Positions 40,040 to 49,848 of a DNA stretch of 64,000 nucleotides are shown one piece after another (the first letter of the stretch is position 1; the number at the start of each line of letters is the position of its first letter). Under the pieces are notes generated by a model, which saw only the letters and a program-made list of their open reading frames with translations, did not search any database and was not told the DNA's origin. Position numbers and translations under genes: made by a program. This stretch comes from Azadirachta indica (lineage: Eukaryota; Streptophyta; Magnoliopsida; Sapindales; Meliaceae): NCBI GenBank assembly GCA_022749755.1, contig CM040453.1:15199368-15263367 (forward strand), written 5' to 3'.

Positions 40040-41209
40040 GAGTTAATTAGCTAGTCAAGATGCAGCCGTACTCAAATTTATAATTAATTCTTTTATTGTG
40101 TAATTATAAAAAATATTGTGCTATTTCCATACTTGTTTCTGCCGATTATACATTTTGTTTTTTCTTATATTAGTGTGAGGAAGAAATATGTATTGTTGGT
40201 TAAATAAGACAAAAAGGGTATAATGGACATAAACAGACATGGAAATAGCCTTATTTTGAATAGGCGTACATCACTTGTATGCCAATTTTAATGTAATTGT
40301 AGTATAGTTTACTAGTTCCTTCTTCATCCCTTTTTAATTATTCTAAGAAAGGTTCAGGATTTAAGCGTCATATTTGAATGAAGAGAGTTTTATGAGATTT
40401 TATATTACACATGGATTTTCACGACCATTTAATAGGGTTTTCTCTGAAATTAAAGATGCTGATTTAAGTATGTTTGCACAAATTAATGTAAGAAGAACTA
40501 TTTTAAATAAATTATCACCATTGTACACTAAGTTTATGAAGACTTCCTCTTATCCGTATTCTAAAAGTTCTACACATTTGTAATTGAGAGAAGTTTTATA
40601 CTTCCAAATATATATAAAGTGACATTGTATTAATTTGTAGGGCCGAAATCGATGTTACTTATGGCACAAAATCAAACCTCGTGAATTGGGTTTTCACTTC
40701 AGAGAGACTAGATCCAAAGTAAGACATAGTTTTTGCAAGATGAGTAAGATATTAGTCAAAATTGGACTTTGATTGTAGCACAGGTTTGAAGTGCATTAAT
40801 ATTAAATAAATATGCCTGAAGAGATTTGTGTGAATCAGAATAATTGAGCACTAAATCTTCAAGAGTCCTTAAAATTTCACAAGCTCTCATACCTTTAATC
40901 AAGCCATGAGAATAGTATTCACCTTGAGCATGCATGCATATTTTTCAAGTTCATAATTGGTGGTCTATTACTGTCTGTCTACTTTTCAAAGTAAACTGCT
41001 GAATACTACTACCATTGAATTTCCACTCTTTGACAGCATTAAATGCGGCTATGAAAATCACTAGTTTGTGGGACAATGTTGTCTGATTTGATGAGTGATG
41101 ACCATTACTTTTCATCCTATCCATTATGAACTATATATATATGTGTGTGAGTATAGATAGGAGGGAAAATTGTAAGACAAATTGTACTTAACTATTTCCA
41201 TTTGGCTAA
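40040..41209. other. Neprosin 3' flank and intergenic DNA
   Basis: The 3' UTR probably extends to about 40330. The segment 40044 to about 40700 has a second, degenerate copy at 61993-64000. A 69-codon open frame at 40374-40583 has no family resemblance. A TATA-like run at about 41129-41142 lies some 70 bp before the next gene's ATG. Confidence 0.55.
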
Positions 41210-42970
41210 ATGGCTTGGATTAAGCTTCTTGTTCTTATTATGCCATGCATCTTCTTATGGCCTTGCTCTCTTTCTCAAGCAGAAACAGATACACTGAAAC
41301 CAGGCCACTTGCTCCATGATTGGGAGCACATAGTTTCTGCAGGAAAGGTGTTCAAGTTAGGATTCTTCGGCCCCAGCTGGGAATCACTTGACGTTGGTGC
41401 CTTTGCTCCTCGTTACATCGGAATATGGTTCAATGAAATTCCATATTATACTCTCTGGGTAGCCAATCCAAACAATCCAGTTCCTGATTCCTCGGGTGTC
41501 TTAACAATGGATACTGATGGCATTTTGAAAATTGCATATAAAGGAGGACCACCAATCGCTGTAAATTCCAATCAAGCAAAAAAAGCTAATGCAGAGAGGA
41601 ACATCACAGCCACACTGCTAGATTCCGGAAACCTTGTTCTGAGAGAGGTTGATTCTAATGGTGTAGCTGGGCCAATTTTGTGGCAGAGTTTTGACTATCC
41701 ATCAAACTCATTACTGCCTGAAATGAAAATAGGCTTCAACCTCAAGACTGGACATGAGTGGTATCTTTCTTCATGGGTAAGTGACAAAGTTCCTTCTCCA
41801 GGGGCCTTCAGACTTGGCCTGAATCCCAATGGAACCAGAGAATTGATCATTTGGCGGCGAGGGCAAGTTTATTGGAGAAGTGGGGAATGGAAAAATGGGA
41901 GTTTTGACCTAGCACCTGAAATGACATGGAGAAAATATTTACAGAACTTCAGGTTTGTGAAAAATGAAAATGAAAGTTACTTCTCATATTCTGTTAAAAG
42001 CAGGTCAGATCTATCAAGGTGGGAATTTGACACATTAGGCCAAATTACACAGTTCACTTGGGATAGGCGCAATCGTTCAGAATCTCACTGGATATTTATA
42101 ACTAGTAGTGCATGTAACACTGATTATAGAAGGAATGAGACAGCAGTTTGCCTAAATGAAGAGCCTATCAGCTGCAGGAATCGTTCAAAATTCTTTGCAC
42201 CAAAGAGAGGGTACATGGATTCGAATTTTTTATATGATTTTGATAATAATGCAAGCTTGGCTCTTAGTGATTGTCATGCAAAATGCTGGAAAAATTGCTC
42301 TTGTGCTGCCTATCAATCTTTCTCACAGAATGGTACTGGATGTCAATTTTGGAACAAGGAATCAAAATTCTTTCCATCTGAAAATTCTGAATACGTTTAC
42401 CTACTTACTACTAAAAGCACACAAGGTATGTATATTCACTAATTGTTTATTTATCCTCCTTTTAAATTTATAGAGATTCTGAATATCCTTAGCAGCTTAT
42501 ACTTACTGAAGTTTTGGTTAGTCACATCATTTAAGGGATTAGGAATTTTCTTGAAGGTATATAGAATTTGTTAAGAAAAAATAGAAGTAAAGACAAATTT
42601 GGTGAATATTCGTTGGTATCAGTAGCAAATTTCTTGAAGTGACATAAAAGATTTAATATTTAAATTGCTTGCATAAGTTTCAGAAGAAGTTTAATTAATT
42701 TTTTTTCTTTTTCTATAAGTATTATAAGAAATAAACTTTTTTAATTTGGTATGAGTACAATTTGAACTCTAACTATTTACTATTTACTATTTACTATTGA
42801 CAATTGAATCAACTGATACCTATAAGAAGAGATTTAACTTTTTCTACCTTTTTTTTTGAAATAAATGATTCAAAACATACAAAACTTTTGTTTATGTTTT
42901 CAACCAATTCATATAAATTTGATATGTTTTATTTGCAGGAAAGAAGAAAACAAGTGACGATAAATCATAA
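41210..42970 (+). CDS. Truncated G-type lectin S-receptor-like protein lacking TM and kinase (CES101-like)
   Basis: Exon 1 (41210-42425) encodes a signal peptide (residues 1-24, ending SLSQAE), a bulb-type lectin domain (SAGKVFKLGFFGP, YIGIWF, TLLDSGNLVLRE, WQSFDYPSNSLLPEMKIG), an S-locus glycoprotein-type region (GAFRLGLNPNGTRELIIW, YWRSGEW) and a PAN/apple domain with its cysteines (CHAKCWKNCSCAAY). The donor CAAG/GTATG at 42426 joins to an acceptor at 42938. The second exon (42939-42970) adds GKKKTSDDKS and a TAA stop. Full-length members of this CES101/At1g67520-like family continue here with a transmembrane helix and a Ser/Thr kinase; neither is present, and none is found before the NAC gene. 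The product would be a 415-residue secreted glycoprotein rich in NxS/T sites. It is either a secreted lectin form or a 3'-truncated pseudogene. The exon 1 frame is intact, so decay is not advanced. Confidence 0.85.
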
Positions 42971-43892
42971 TATGCAAAATTTGGAAGGGGGTATATAAGA
43001 AATATGTCAATAATCTTGGGCTCTTTCAGGATTCAATAAGAAGGATATGTGTGCCTATGCTATTCAATAAAGTGTGTGTATCATGGAATTAAACAAGTTA
43101 GGGACATGAGCTATGTTGTCATTCAACACCCAAGTAAATTGGGCAATGATCGATGCATGTACCTTTGCAATTTATATATGGTCAATATTAATGGTTATTT
43201 TGATTATATTAAATTTCAAATTTGTTTACTTTAGATTTAGCAACATTCAAGTAGAAATAATTAGATTTTATTGGAGGATTAAATCCACCAACCATAAGGA
43301 TTGAACTTGGATCAATTTCAGACTCTAATTACTGTTTTAGAGTTTTAGTAAAAGTCGAATTACACATTAAATAAATAATAATGTATAATCTATTATTTTC
43401 AAAAATTAATTTTTATTATCAGAAAAATAAGGGAAAAAGAAAACTTATTGACTTAAAACCGCGTGAAATAAATATTTGACCGTTACCAGTGCTGGAGAGA
43501 GGAGCGACTTCTTCGCGCCAAAATGTTAATTCGACTTCTGTTCAAAGTTTAAAAGCTTGTATGGAATTGACCGTTAGAAGATTGAGAAACATAACTCTCA
43601 TGGCGGCAAAATCTAGAATTAAAACGGCTTTATATCTCACAAACGCGTATAATTAGATATGCCCTAGATTTGTTGAATTAGGAAACTTACTACATTTAAA
43701 GGTAACCCCATTTCCAAGTAATTAAACTTCTTCACTCTCTACTCTACTGATTTCTAAAAACCCCACGTATTTAGATTGCATTAGGAGACTTATTATTGAA
43801 TTCACGTTGAACTAGAATCACGATTGCATTCATTAACCCACGTAAATAAATACCTCTGTTTTGTTCTCGGTTTCCTATTTTGTTTCCACTCA
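42971..43892. other. Intergenic region containing the NAC gene promoter
   Basis: No coding sequence is recognised. Three CG-rich motifs lie in the 43459-43648 stretch: CCGCGT (43459), CGCGCCAAAA (43514-43523; TTTTGGCGCG on the other strand, an E2F-type site) and ACGCGT (43643). CGCG cores suit CAMTA-type binding. These stand out in AT-rich surroundings. Transcription start is not determined. Confidence 0.4.
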
Positions 43893-44059
43893 GGTAAATA
43901 ATTTTCTTTCTTGTTCCAAGCGTCAATTAAAGTTACCTCATTCTTTGCATTCCTAATTCAGAGCTGTTATTTCTAGTGTTTAGTTCTCATCGTCTCTGTT
44001 TGTTATAGATTTTCATTCATTCAGACGAAGAATTATATCCTTGTTTCATTCTTTCCAGA
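43893..44059 (+). other. Possible 5' UTR intron of the NAC gene
   Basis: A good donor (CACTCAG/GTAAATAA at 43893) and a pyrimidine-rich acceptor (TTCTTTCCAG ending at 44059) bracket 167 nt of T-rich sequence upstream of the ATG. This is a prediction from splice motifs only. Confidence 0.35.
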
Positions 44060-44095
44060 ATCATTCATTCAATCATTCAACCCGGCTACCAAACT

Positions 44096-45990
44096 TTGAA
44101 TTTGATCAATACTCACCACCAAAAGCAGTTGTTTTTACCTCATCTCTCATCAATCAACAAAATGCACGAAACTGGACCTTGTATTGTCGTTGGCCACAGG
44201 TTCATGCCTTCAGACGAAGAATTAGTAGAGTATTATCTTTACCGGAAGGTTTCAGGAATTCCCATTCCTTTCGTCGAATATTTGGTTAAAGAATGTGACC
44301 TTTATGGTGATGAACCCGGGAAAATTTGGAATTCATATGGAGGAAACCTGTTGAGGGGTGAGGAAGATCTATATTTCTTTACCAAGTTGAAGAAAAAGAC
44401 TTCTAAGGGTTCCAGAATTAACCGCAAAGTTGGCTTGGATGGGGGTGCTTGGCAAGGGGAAGATGCTCCTACTGAAATTTTTTCTACCCAAACCCAGAGG
44501 CTAATTGGCTCCAAGAAAAGGTTTCGTTACGAAAAGGAAGGGTCTGATGACAATGGCTGCTGGATTATGCATGAGTATACTCTTCATGCATCTTTGTTGG
44601 GGAAAAATCAATCTATGAATCGTGTGCTTTGTAGGATTCGAAAGAATCAACCGACTGGAAAGAATAACAAATCAGGGAAGAGTAAGAAAAGAAAGCTGGA
44701 GGATTTCCAGAAGAGAACTCAATCTGTAGAGGCAGAGCCGGAGAGGTTTCTGACCGAACAAGAAAACAAGCAAGTGGCTCGCATTAACAAGGTAGAAAGT
44801 CAGTCTTCTGAAGCATCGATGGTGACAATGGTGCAGGAAGAAGCAAGTTGCAACACTGACATGATATGTGAGGAGGGAAGAGAATCTGGTGGAATTGATT
44901 ATTCTAGTGTTCCTGGTGCTGGACAATGTGAAGTGGCACTGCCTGATCAGAGTCTTCAAACATTAACAATGGTTCAATCTGAGAGGATGATGAGCCAAGA
45001 ACAAAACCAGCAACAGATGTTTGTTAATGATATAGAAAATCAATATGAGGCGACTTTGGAGATGATGAGACAGAAGATTTTATCTGACGCCAATCACAAG
45101 TTTCGGAGAGGAGAAACTGGTGGAATTGATTCAGTTGATTTTGCTAAACAATGCCAAGCACCTGTAGTAGTAGTGCCTGATTATCAGACTGTGATGTTGC
45201 AACAAGATAATGAGTATGACCCACTTAGTGGAATATCTTATGAAGACATGTGTCTACTTCGTAAGATATTTGACCAGCAACCAAATGAAGGAAGTGTCCC
45301 AAGTGCAAGTGCTGGCGGGGTAGCTATGGCATGTATAGAAGAGAAGCTGAGTGACCATCCTATTCAATCTGCAGAGCCGGATATGATGCTTACCCAACAA
45401 GAATACCAGCAGCAACATATACCTGTCAACAATGTAGAATGTCAATATGATGCTGCCGAACAACATGAGGCTCCGGTGGCAGTACCCGATCACACTGTGA
45501 TGTTGCACCAACAAGAATGTTTAGACAGTGACCCACTTTTTGGAATAGAACTTGTTGATGAAGAGTTTTGTCCTCTTCGTGAGGCATGGATTGAAGAATT
45601 GTTCAAGACCAAAATAGCAGGGCCGGGAGAAAATGGCGGAAGCACAGGTGTTAACTGGGAGAATTTTCAATCTATGGATAAGATGGTGAGTCAGATTCCT
45701 CAGCAACAGCTTGCGTCTGGAGAAAATTTTGTTGCACCAAGTGCTACTGTGAGTTTGGAGTTATGCAAACTATGAGTGAGCTTCCACAGCTTTCTTCTGA
45801 AGAAAATGCTTTCAGTGATGGAGAAATTGCCAGAAGTGGAAATGTTGAGTTGGAGGCAACTATGCAGATGGAAACTGATGATGAGGTTCCCCAGATTGCG
45901 CCTGAAAATTATGGAAGCAGTAGTTCAAGAGTGTGCCTGAGTTTGGACGATTTTCGGCCTTTCAATTCCTTGTTTGCAGTTGACCAATGA
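44096..45990 (+). CDS. NAC-domain transcription factor with a repeated C-terminal region
   Basis: The first exon (44096-45685) contains a NAC DNA-binding domain: GHRFMPSDEELVEYYL, CDLYGDEPGKIWNSYGG, DLYFFTKLKKK, GSKKRFRYE and GCWIMHEYTL. A basic stretch follows (KSGKSKKRKLE), a likely nuclear signal. Two in-frame starts are possible. The ATG at 44162 (MHETGPCIVVGHRF) begins just before the domain as in most NAC proteins and is preferred; the ATG at 44096 would add 22 residues. The open frame runs to a stop at 45773-45775. A GTGAGT donor at 45686 and CCACAG acceptor at 45789 define a 104-nt intron that restores a continuing frame to 45990 (LSSEENAFSDGE...DDFRPFNSLFAVDQ). The predicted protein is about 574 residues. 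The NAC domain itself has no intron, unlike most family members. The C-terminal half is acidic and Gln-rich, as in activation regions, and consists partly of repeats. There is no transmembrane segment. Confidence 0.85.
44987..45606 (+). repeat. Internal repeat within the NAC C-terminal region
   Basis: Unit 1 (44987-45274) runs MMSQEQNQQQMFVNDIENQY ... PDYQTVMLQQ ... DPLSGI ... CLLRKIF. Unit 2 (45383-45606) runs MMLTQQEYQQQHIPVNNVEC ... PDHTVMLHQQ ... DPLFGI ... CPLREAW. A partial earlier unit (GGIDYSSV...PDQSLQTLTMVQ) lies just upstream. Confidence 0.75.
45686..45789 (+). other. Predicted 104-nt intron near the 3' end of the NAC gene
   Basis: GATAAGATG/GTGAGTCAG at the donor and GCTTCCACAG/CTTTC at the acceptor. 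Splicing keeps frame (SMDKM then LSSEENA) and links the main frame with an otherwise orphan 67-codon frame. If it is retained, the protein ends at 45775 with a different tail. Confidence 0.55.
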
Positions 45991-46259
45991 TTGTTTTTAG
46001 TATTGAAATTCAATTTGTAATGAATTAATTGTACAGAGTTTATTCACTTGGGGGAGAGAAATATTCACCCAGAAAGAACAACCTTAACTACTTCATTGAT
46101 AGTTGTGTCAGTTTTCTTGTAGTCGTGAAAATGTTATCTACGACGTGTTGAATTATTACTTACCTATTCTCAGTTGACGAGATATGTATCTTTACTTAGA
46201 ATTTGAAATGATCAAATTTGCTGCTGATTAATATCTCATCTTATTTTAAATATCTTAAC

Positions 46260-47080
46260 GAAATTAAAAGTGAACATATCAACACAATTTGGAGTATCTG
46301 ATTAGAAAGCCAGTCAAATTTGCTATAGCAAGTTCTGATAGTGGAACATAAAAGAGATGCCAAAAGAAATAGGAAAATTGAAACATTTGAGATATCTTAA
46401 CTTAATCAACCTATAGAAAAATGACCTGAGGTCTTATGTGAGTTGTATAATTTACAGGTATTTGATGTTAAACGATGTAAATATCTTAAAGAATTACCTC
46501 AAGAAATTGGAAAGTTAATAAACATGTCACATTTACTAAATGATGCTACTCTTGATTTGAGGTTCATGACAGTAGGAATTAAGAGATTAACCAGCCTCCA
46601 GAAATTAGAAGAGTTTGTTGTGGGAGCAAGTGTTATGGAAAGCAAGCATGTAGCCTTGAAACTCTAAAGACCCTTAACCTTCTTCAGGAATGTCTTATAG
46701 AAGGGCTGGGTAATGTGTCTGATGTGGGCGAGGCTACGAGATTGAAACTTGACAAAAGCATCAAAAACCTTCGTGATTTGTGTCATTGTTTTGATCAAAT
46801 GGATGAGCAACAGAGGAGGAAGAAAAAGGAAGATGAAGAACTTCTTGAAGCCTTACAACCATTTCCAAATTTAAAGCAATCATATGTAAATGAGTACAGA
46901 GACACTGTTTTCCCCACTTGGACGATGTTATTTACTAATTTCAGAAGACAACACTAAGAAATTTGATAATTTACGACTGTCCTATTTTGAAAGGACGTTA
47001 CATAGAAGAAACAGGACAAGAATTTGAACATTTACATAGAAATGTTTGTGTAGAGCTTGTAAGGTACTATTAGGTTTACA
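46260..47080 (+). pseudogene. CC-NBS-LRR (RGA-type) 3' fragment, broken
   Basis: Only the C-terminal LRR part of a non-TIR resistance gene is present. At about 46356 it reads MPKEIGKLKHLRYLNL, then a stop and frameshift. At 46443-46667 it reads LYNLQ-type VFDVKRCKYLKELPQEIGKL and GIKRLTSLQKLEEFVVG. After another frame change it reads LLQECLIEGLGNVSDVGEAT and ELLEALQPFPNLK, and after one more it reads YDCPILKGRY with a final acidic segment. At least three frame breaks and the absence of NB-ARC or coiled-coil coding make it a dead fragment. Full-length relatives detect pathogen effectors in the cytoplasm. Confidence 0.82.
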
Positions 47081-47969
47081 GGTCTTCTTCAAAGGATTTT
47101 CTTTATGAATCATTTTCTGCAATAAGAAATTGAAAAAAAATAATTCAGGTCACATTCATTGAAAGTCACTGAAATGGTTTGCTTCTGATGTAAATATATA
47201 AGTAAATTTTCAATATTCATTCTTCGTTTAAGCTACAAATTCTGCATCTGAGTCACGTTTTTACAGTATATTATGTATATTGAAAATTTGTGGATTTAGG
47301 CAGATTACTTTATGCCAACTCTGTTGTTATTTTTTGTATTTTTATATACAAATTTTTAGTACCGGTCAGTATCGACTAGATTATCCTTCTAGAAAACCAA
47401 ATATTTACTCATTTATTTGCATATTGTTACACTGTTCCTTTTTCTTGGTACCACATAGGTAGAAATTTAAAACATCAAAACAAAAATTTGATTAGTTATA
47501 CATAAAAGCAAACATATACACATACCAAATTTATGAAAAATGACTTCCCTCGTCGTAGTCAAATCAATTCGTATCTTTCTAAGTTGCAATTACTTAGTTT
47601 GGGAAACATCGAGATCAAGCATTAATAACAAAAGCTTACCAGATAATGATCTTCCAGCAGCCAGACAACTTTATTTATTTAGTTTATGAAAAATGATTTC
47701 ACAAGCCAATCATTAATAAGAAATATCCTCTCAATAATAAGGCAAATTAAATATTAACATAAAGGTAAAAAAATATATGCATTGATATCTTACCCTCAGT
47801 TTCCGAATCGATGGAGCTGAGAACATCAGGAAGTAATCCCTCAAAGCAGGGGAGAGAAATATACAAGGCAGCGGTATTTTGGAAAAAATATAAACCTTCA
47901 GTTTGTTCCTTTGTTGCATCTTCATACGAAGCAGCAGAAGAAAAGTCCTCCAATGGCTTGCTTTCCTCG
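47081..47969. other. Non-coding DNA and unidentified minus-strand remnant
   Basis: From 47081 to about 47750 nothing is recognised. On the minus strand at about 47795-47970 one frame reads SLEESKPLEDFSSAASYED and ISLPCFEGLLPDVLSS and stops at a donor-like GAGG/GTAAGA. This may be an exon continuing the COA3-like remnant or part of another captured gene; its family is not recognised. Confidence 0.35.
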
Positions 47970-48219
47970 AGACTTTTGCTTGTTTTTCTGCTTTCAAACT
48001 AGTTGCCTGAAGTCTATCCCTGCCTCCAGCAGCTGTCATACTGCAGAAATACACCCCAAAGACAAATGCCGTCAAGCCCCCAGCAATTACCAGATTCTTG
48101 GTCTTACAAAAAATTTGAGTAAGGAAGGAACTTTTTGGCTGAGGAGCATTGATTTGCTTTCTGAAATTTTGTTTCATACTTCCAGTACCACCATTCCTGT
48201 CATCACTTGGTGGCAGCAT
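47970..48219 (-). pseudogene. COA3-like (cytochrome c oxidase assembly factor 3) fragment
   Basis: The minus strand from an ATG at 48219 reads MLPPSDDRNGG, then a linker, then TKNLVIAGGLTAFVFGVYF and MTAAGGRDRLQ. The hydrophobic helix with AGGLTAFVFGVYF followed by GG-D-LQ is the signature of plant COA3-like proteins, small single-pass inner mitochondrial membrane proteins. The usual acidic residues after GG are changed, the downstream frame shifts near 48000, and the segment sits immediately after the TNL tail with an open frame running from one into the other. Most likely it is a captured or retrocopied fragment. Identification rests on the helix motif and flanks only. Confidence 0.5.
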
Positions 48220-48221
48220 AT

Positions 48222-49848
48222 TTACAGTGAAAGTAAATACAGTGGGCACAACCCACAACACCACCTAGTAGCCTTCATTGATTTGATCATCCGTGTAATA
48301 ATTATAAAGGGAGAACTGAAACGAGAAAGCTGTATACTGATCTTCATCGGGTAGCCTAACATTCCAATAGGGATCAAATCCAAGCAAGACATGATCTGAA
48401 CCATTGACTGCCCTATCAACCAAACAGCAACCGTGTTCAGTTTCACTGGGAGTCATGGTTTCAAAATGATAGCTACATTGCACTCTTAAACCTTCCCTAC
48501 ATGCACCAAAATCTTCCTCAAATTCAATAACAGCACAAAGAGCAAATCCAATTAGGTATCTATTACACCAATGTTGTGACAGTTGAATAGTTATTGAACA
48601 TCCTGAACATTGATTGCTGAACCAGTCAGGAATTTCACTTCCAGGTAAAAAGATAGCAATCCCAGGCGGTGCAACAATTTCCTGTAATATGAAAAAAAAT
48701 CGTGATTTCTGATGCAAAGAGAGACTAAGAGGAGAAACAGAAAGTGAATTAGGTACCTCTTTGTGGAATAGTCTCAACGATGCAACAGCCATACGCTGAA
48801 TCCTTGATTGTGAATCTGCCAAACTGTTGTCTGCTCTTTCATTCAATTTCAAAAAGTTAATAAATTTGAAATCTATCATGCGCCAGGAATTTTCACGAGA
48901 GTATTCAAATAGTGTTCCATTATGGATGTGTCTAATTCTTCTAGACCTGAAGGAAGCTGTGGCAAAAATTGAAGCTGCTTACAAGTTGTTGCATCTAATG
49001 ATTCCAGACGCAGTGGAAGGTCTGGTAATGATTGAAGCATACTGCAATTGCTCAACAACAGGGCTTCCAACCGAGAAAGTTGCTTGATACTCATAGGTAA
49101 GCTCTCAAAGTAATTTCCCCTTAGATCTAAAATTTCCGAAGAGCACAGATAGCCAATATCTTGCGGGATTTCAATTACATCACAGTGACTTAAATCCACC
49201 TTTTTCAGAGAAGATAAGCCTGATATTAATGGAGGCAATACCAAGCCTCTACATCGAGAAAACCAAAGTATAGCAAGTTCATTTAAATTGACAATAGAGG
49301 AAGGTAGATCACGAATGGCCAATCCCTCACTCTGATGAAATTCAAAGATCTTAATGTCCCCAAGTTCGCTGGCAAATGCTCAAGTTCAGAGCAATTACTT
49401 AACCTCAATTCTGTAAGCCCTTGTAGATGTTCAATTGAAGATGGCAACTCTTTAATGGCTGTCGCTTGTAAATCAATGTATCTTAATCTCTCTTTTTTTT
49501 ATTTCCAGGATTTCTGGAAAACTCTCCAGTTTTGAGCAGGAATAAATATGAAGCTGACAAAGAGATTTTAATTTGCAAATACTAGAAGAAAGACTCTTCA
49601 ACCTTGTGCAATTTCCAAGACATGACCTTTCAAGCATAGTTAGGCAATCGATTGGTGAGGGAACTTCTTCTATTGGCGTTTTGTTTAGAACTAGTTCTTT
49701 TATATTCCCGGAAATCCATGGAAACTCTGTGAGATTCACACAGTCAGAAAAATCAACAATTATAGGAGATCTGAAATAAATGTTGCTTGGAAAGCATCTA
49801 ACACTTTCGCAACTCTTCAAGCACAGCATACTAAGGTTCGGGATATTA
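48222..49848 (-). pseudogene. TIR-NBS-LRR 3' portion: LRR plus post-LRR C-JID domain, broken
   Basis: Read from 49848 downward: LRRs (LKSCESVRCFPSNIYF, CVNLTEFPWISGNIKELVL, PIEEVPSPI, CSKLESFPEILE), a frameshift at an A8 run near 49495, more LRRs (IKELPSSIEHLQGLTELRLS), a second frameshift near 49330, then RDLPSSIVNLNELAILWFSR through LQFLPQLPSGLEELD, a third frameshift near 48900, and RIQRMAVASLRLFHKE. An intron (48756-48682, GT-AG, 75 nt) precedes the C-JID exon (EIVAPPGIAIFLPGSEIPDW to QFSLYNYYTDD), which stops near 48265 with a weak CGLCPLYLLSL continuation. NB-ARC is absent. Such receptors act in the cytoplasm or nucleus as NADase-linked immune sensors; this copy cannot. Confidence 0.85.

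Noticed and set aside
40374..40583. 69-codon open frame downstream of the neprosin gene
   Set aside because: No recognisable family. It lies in the 3' flank, and the duplicated copy near 63720-63800 does not preserve the frame, so coding is unlikely.
45749..45789. 41-nt GTGAGT...CAG segment in the NAC gene as an intron
   Set aside because: It would also restore the frame, but it is far below normal plant intron size. The 104-nt option with the donor at 45686 uses the same acceptor and is more plausible.
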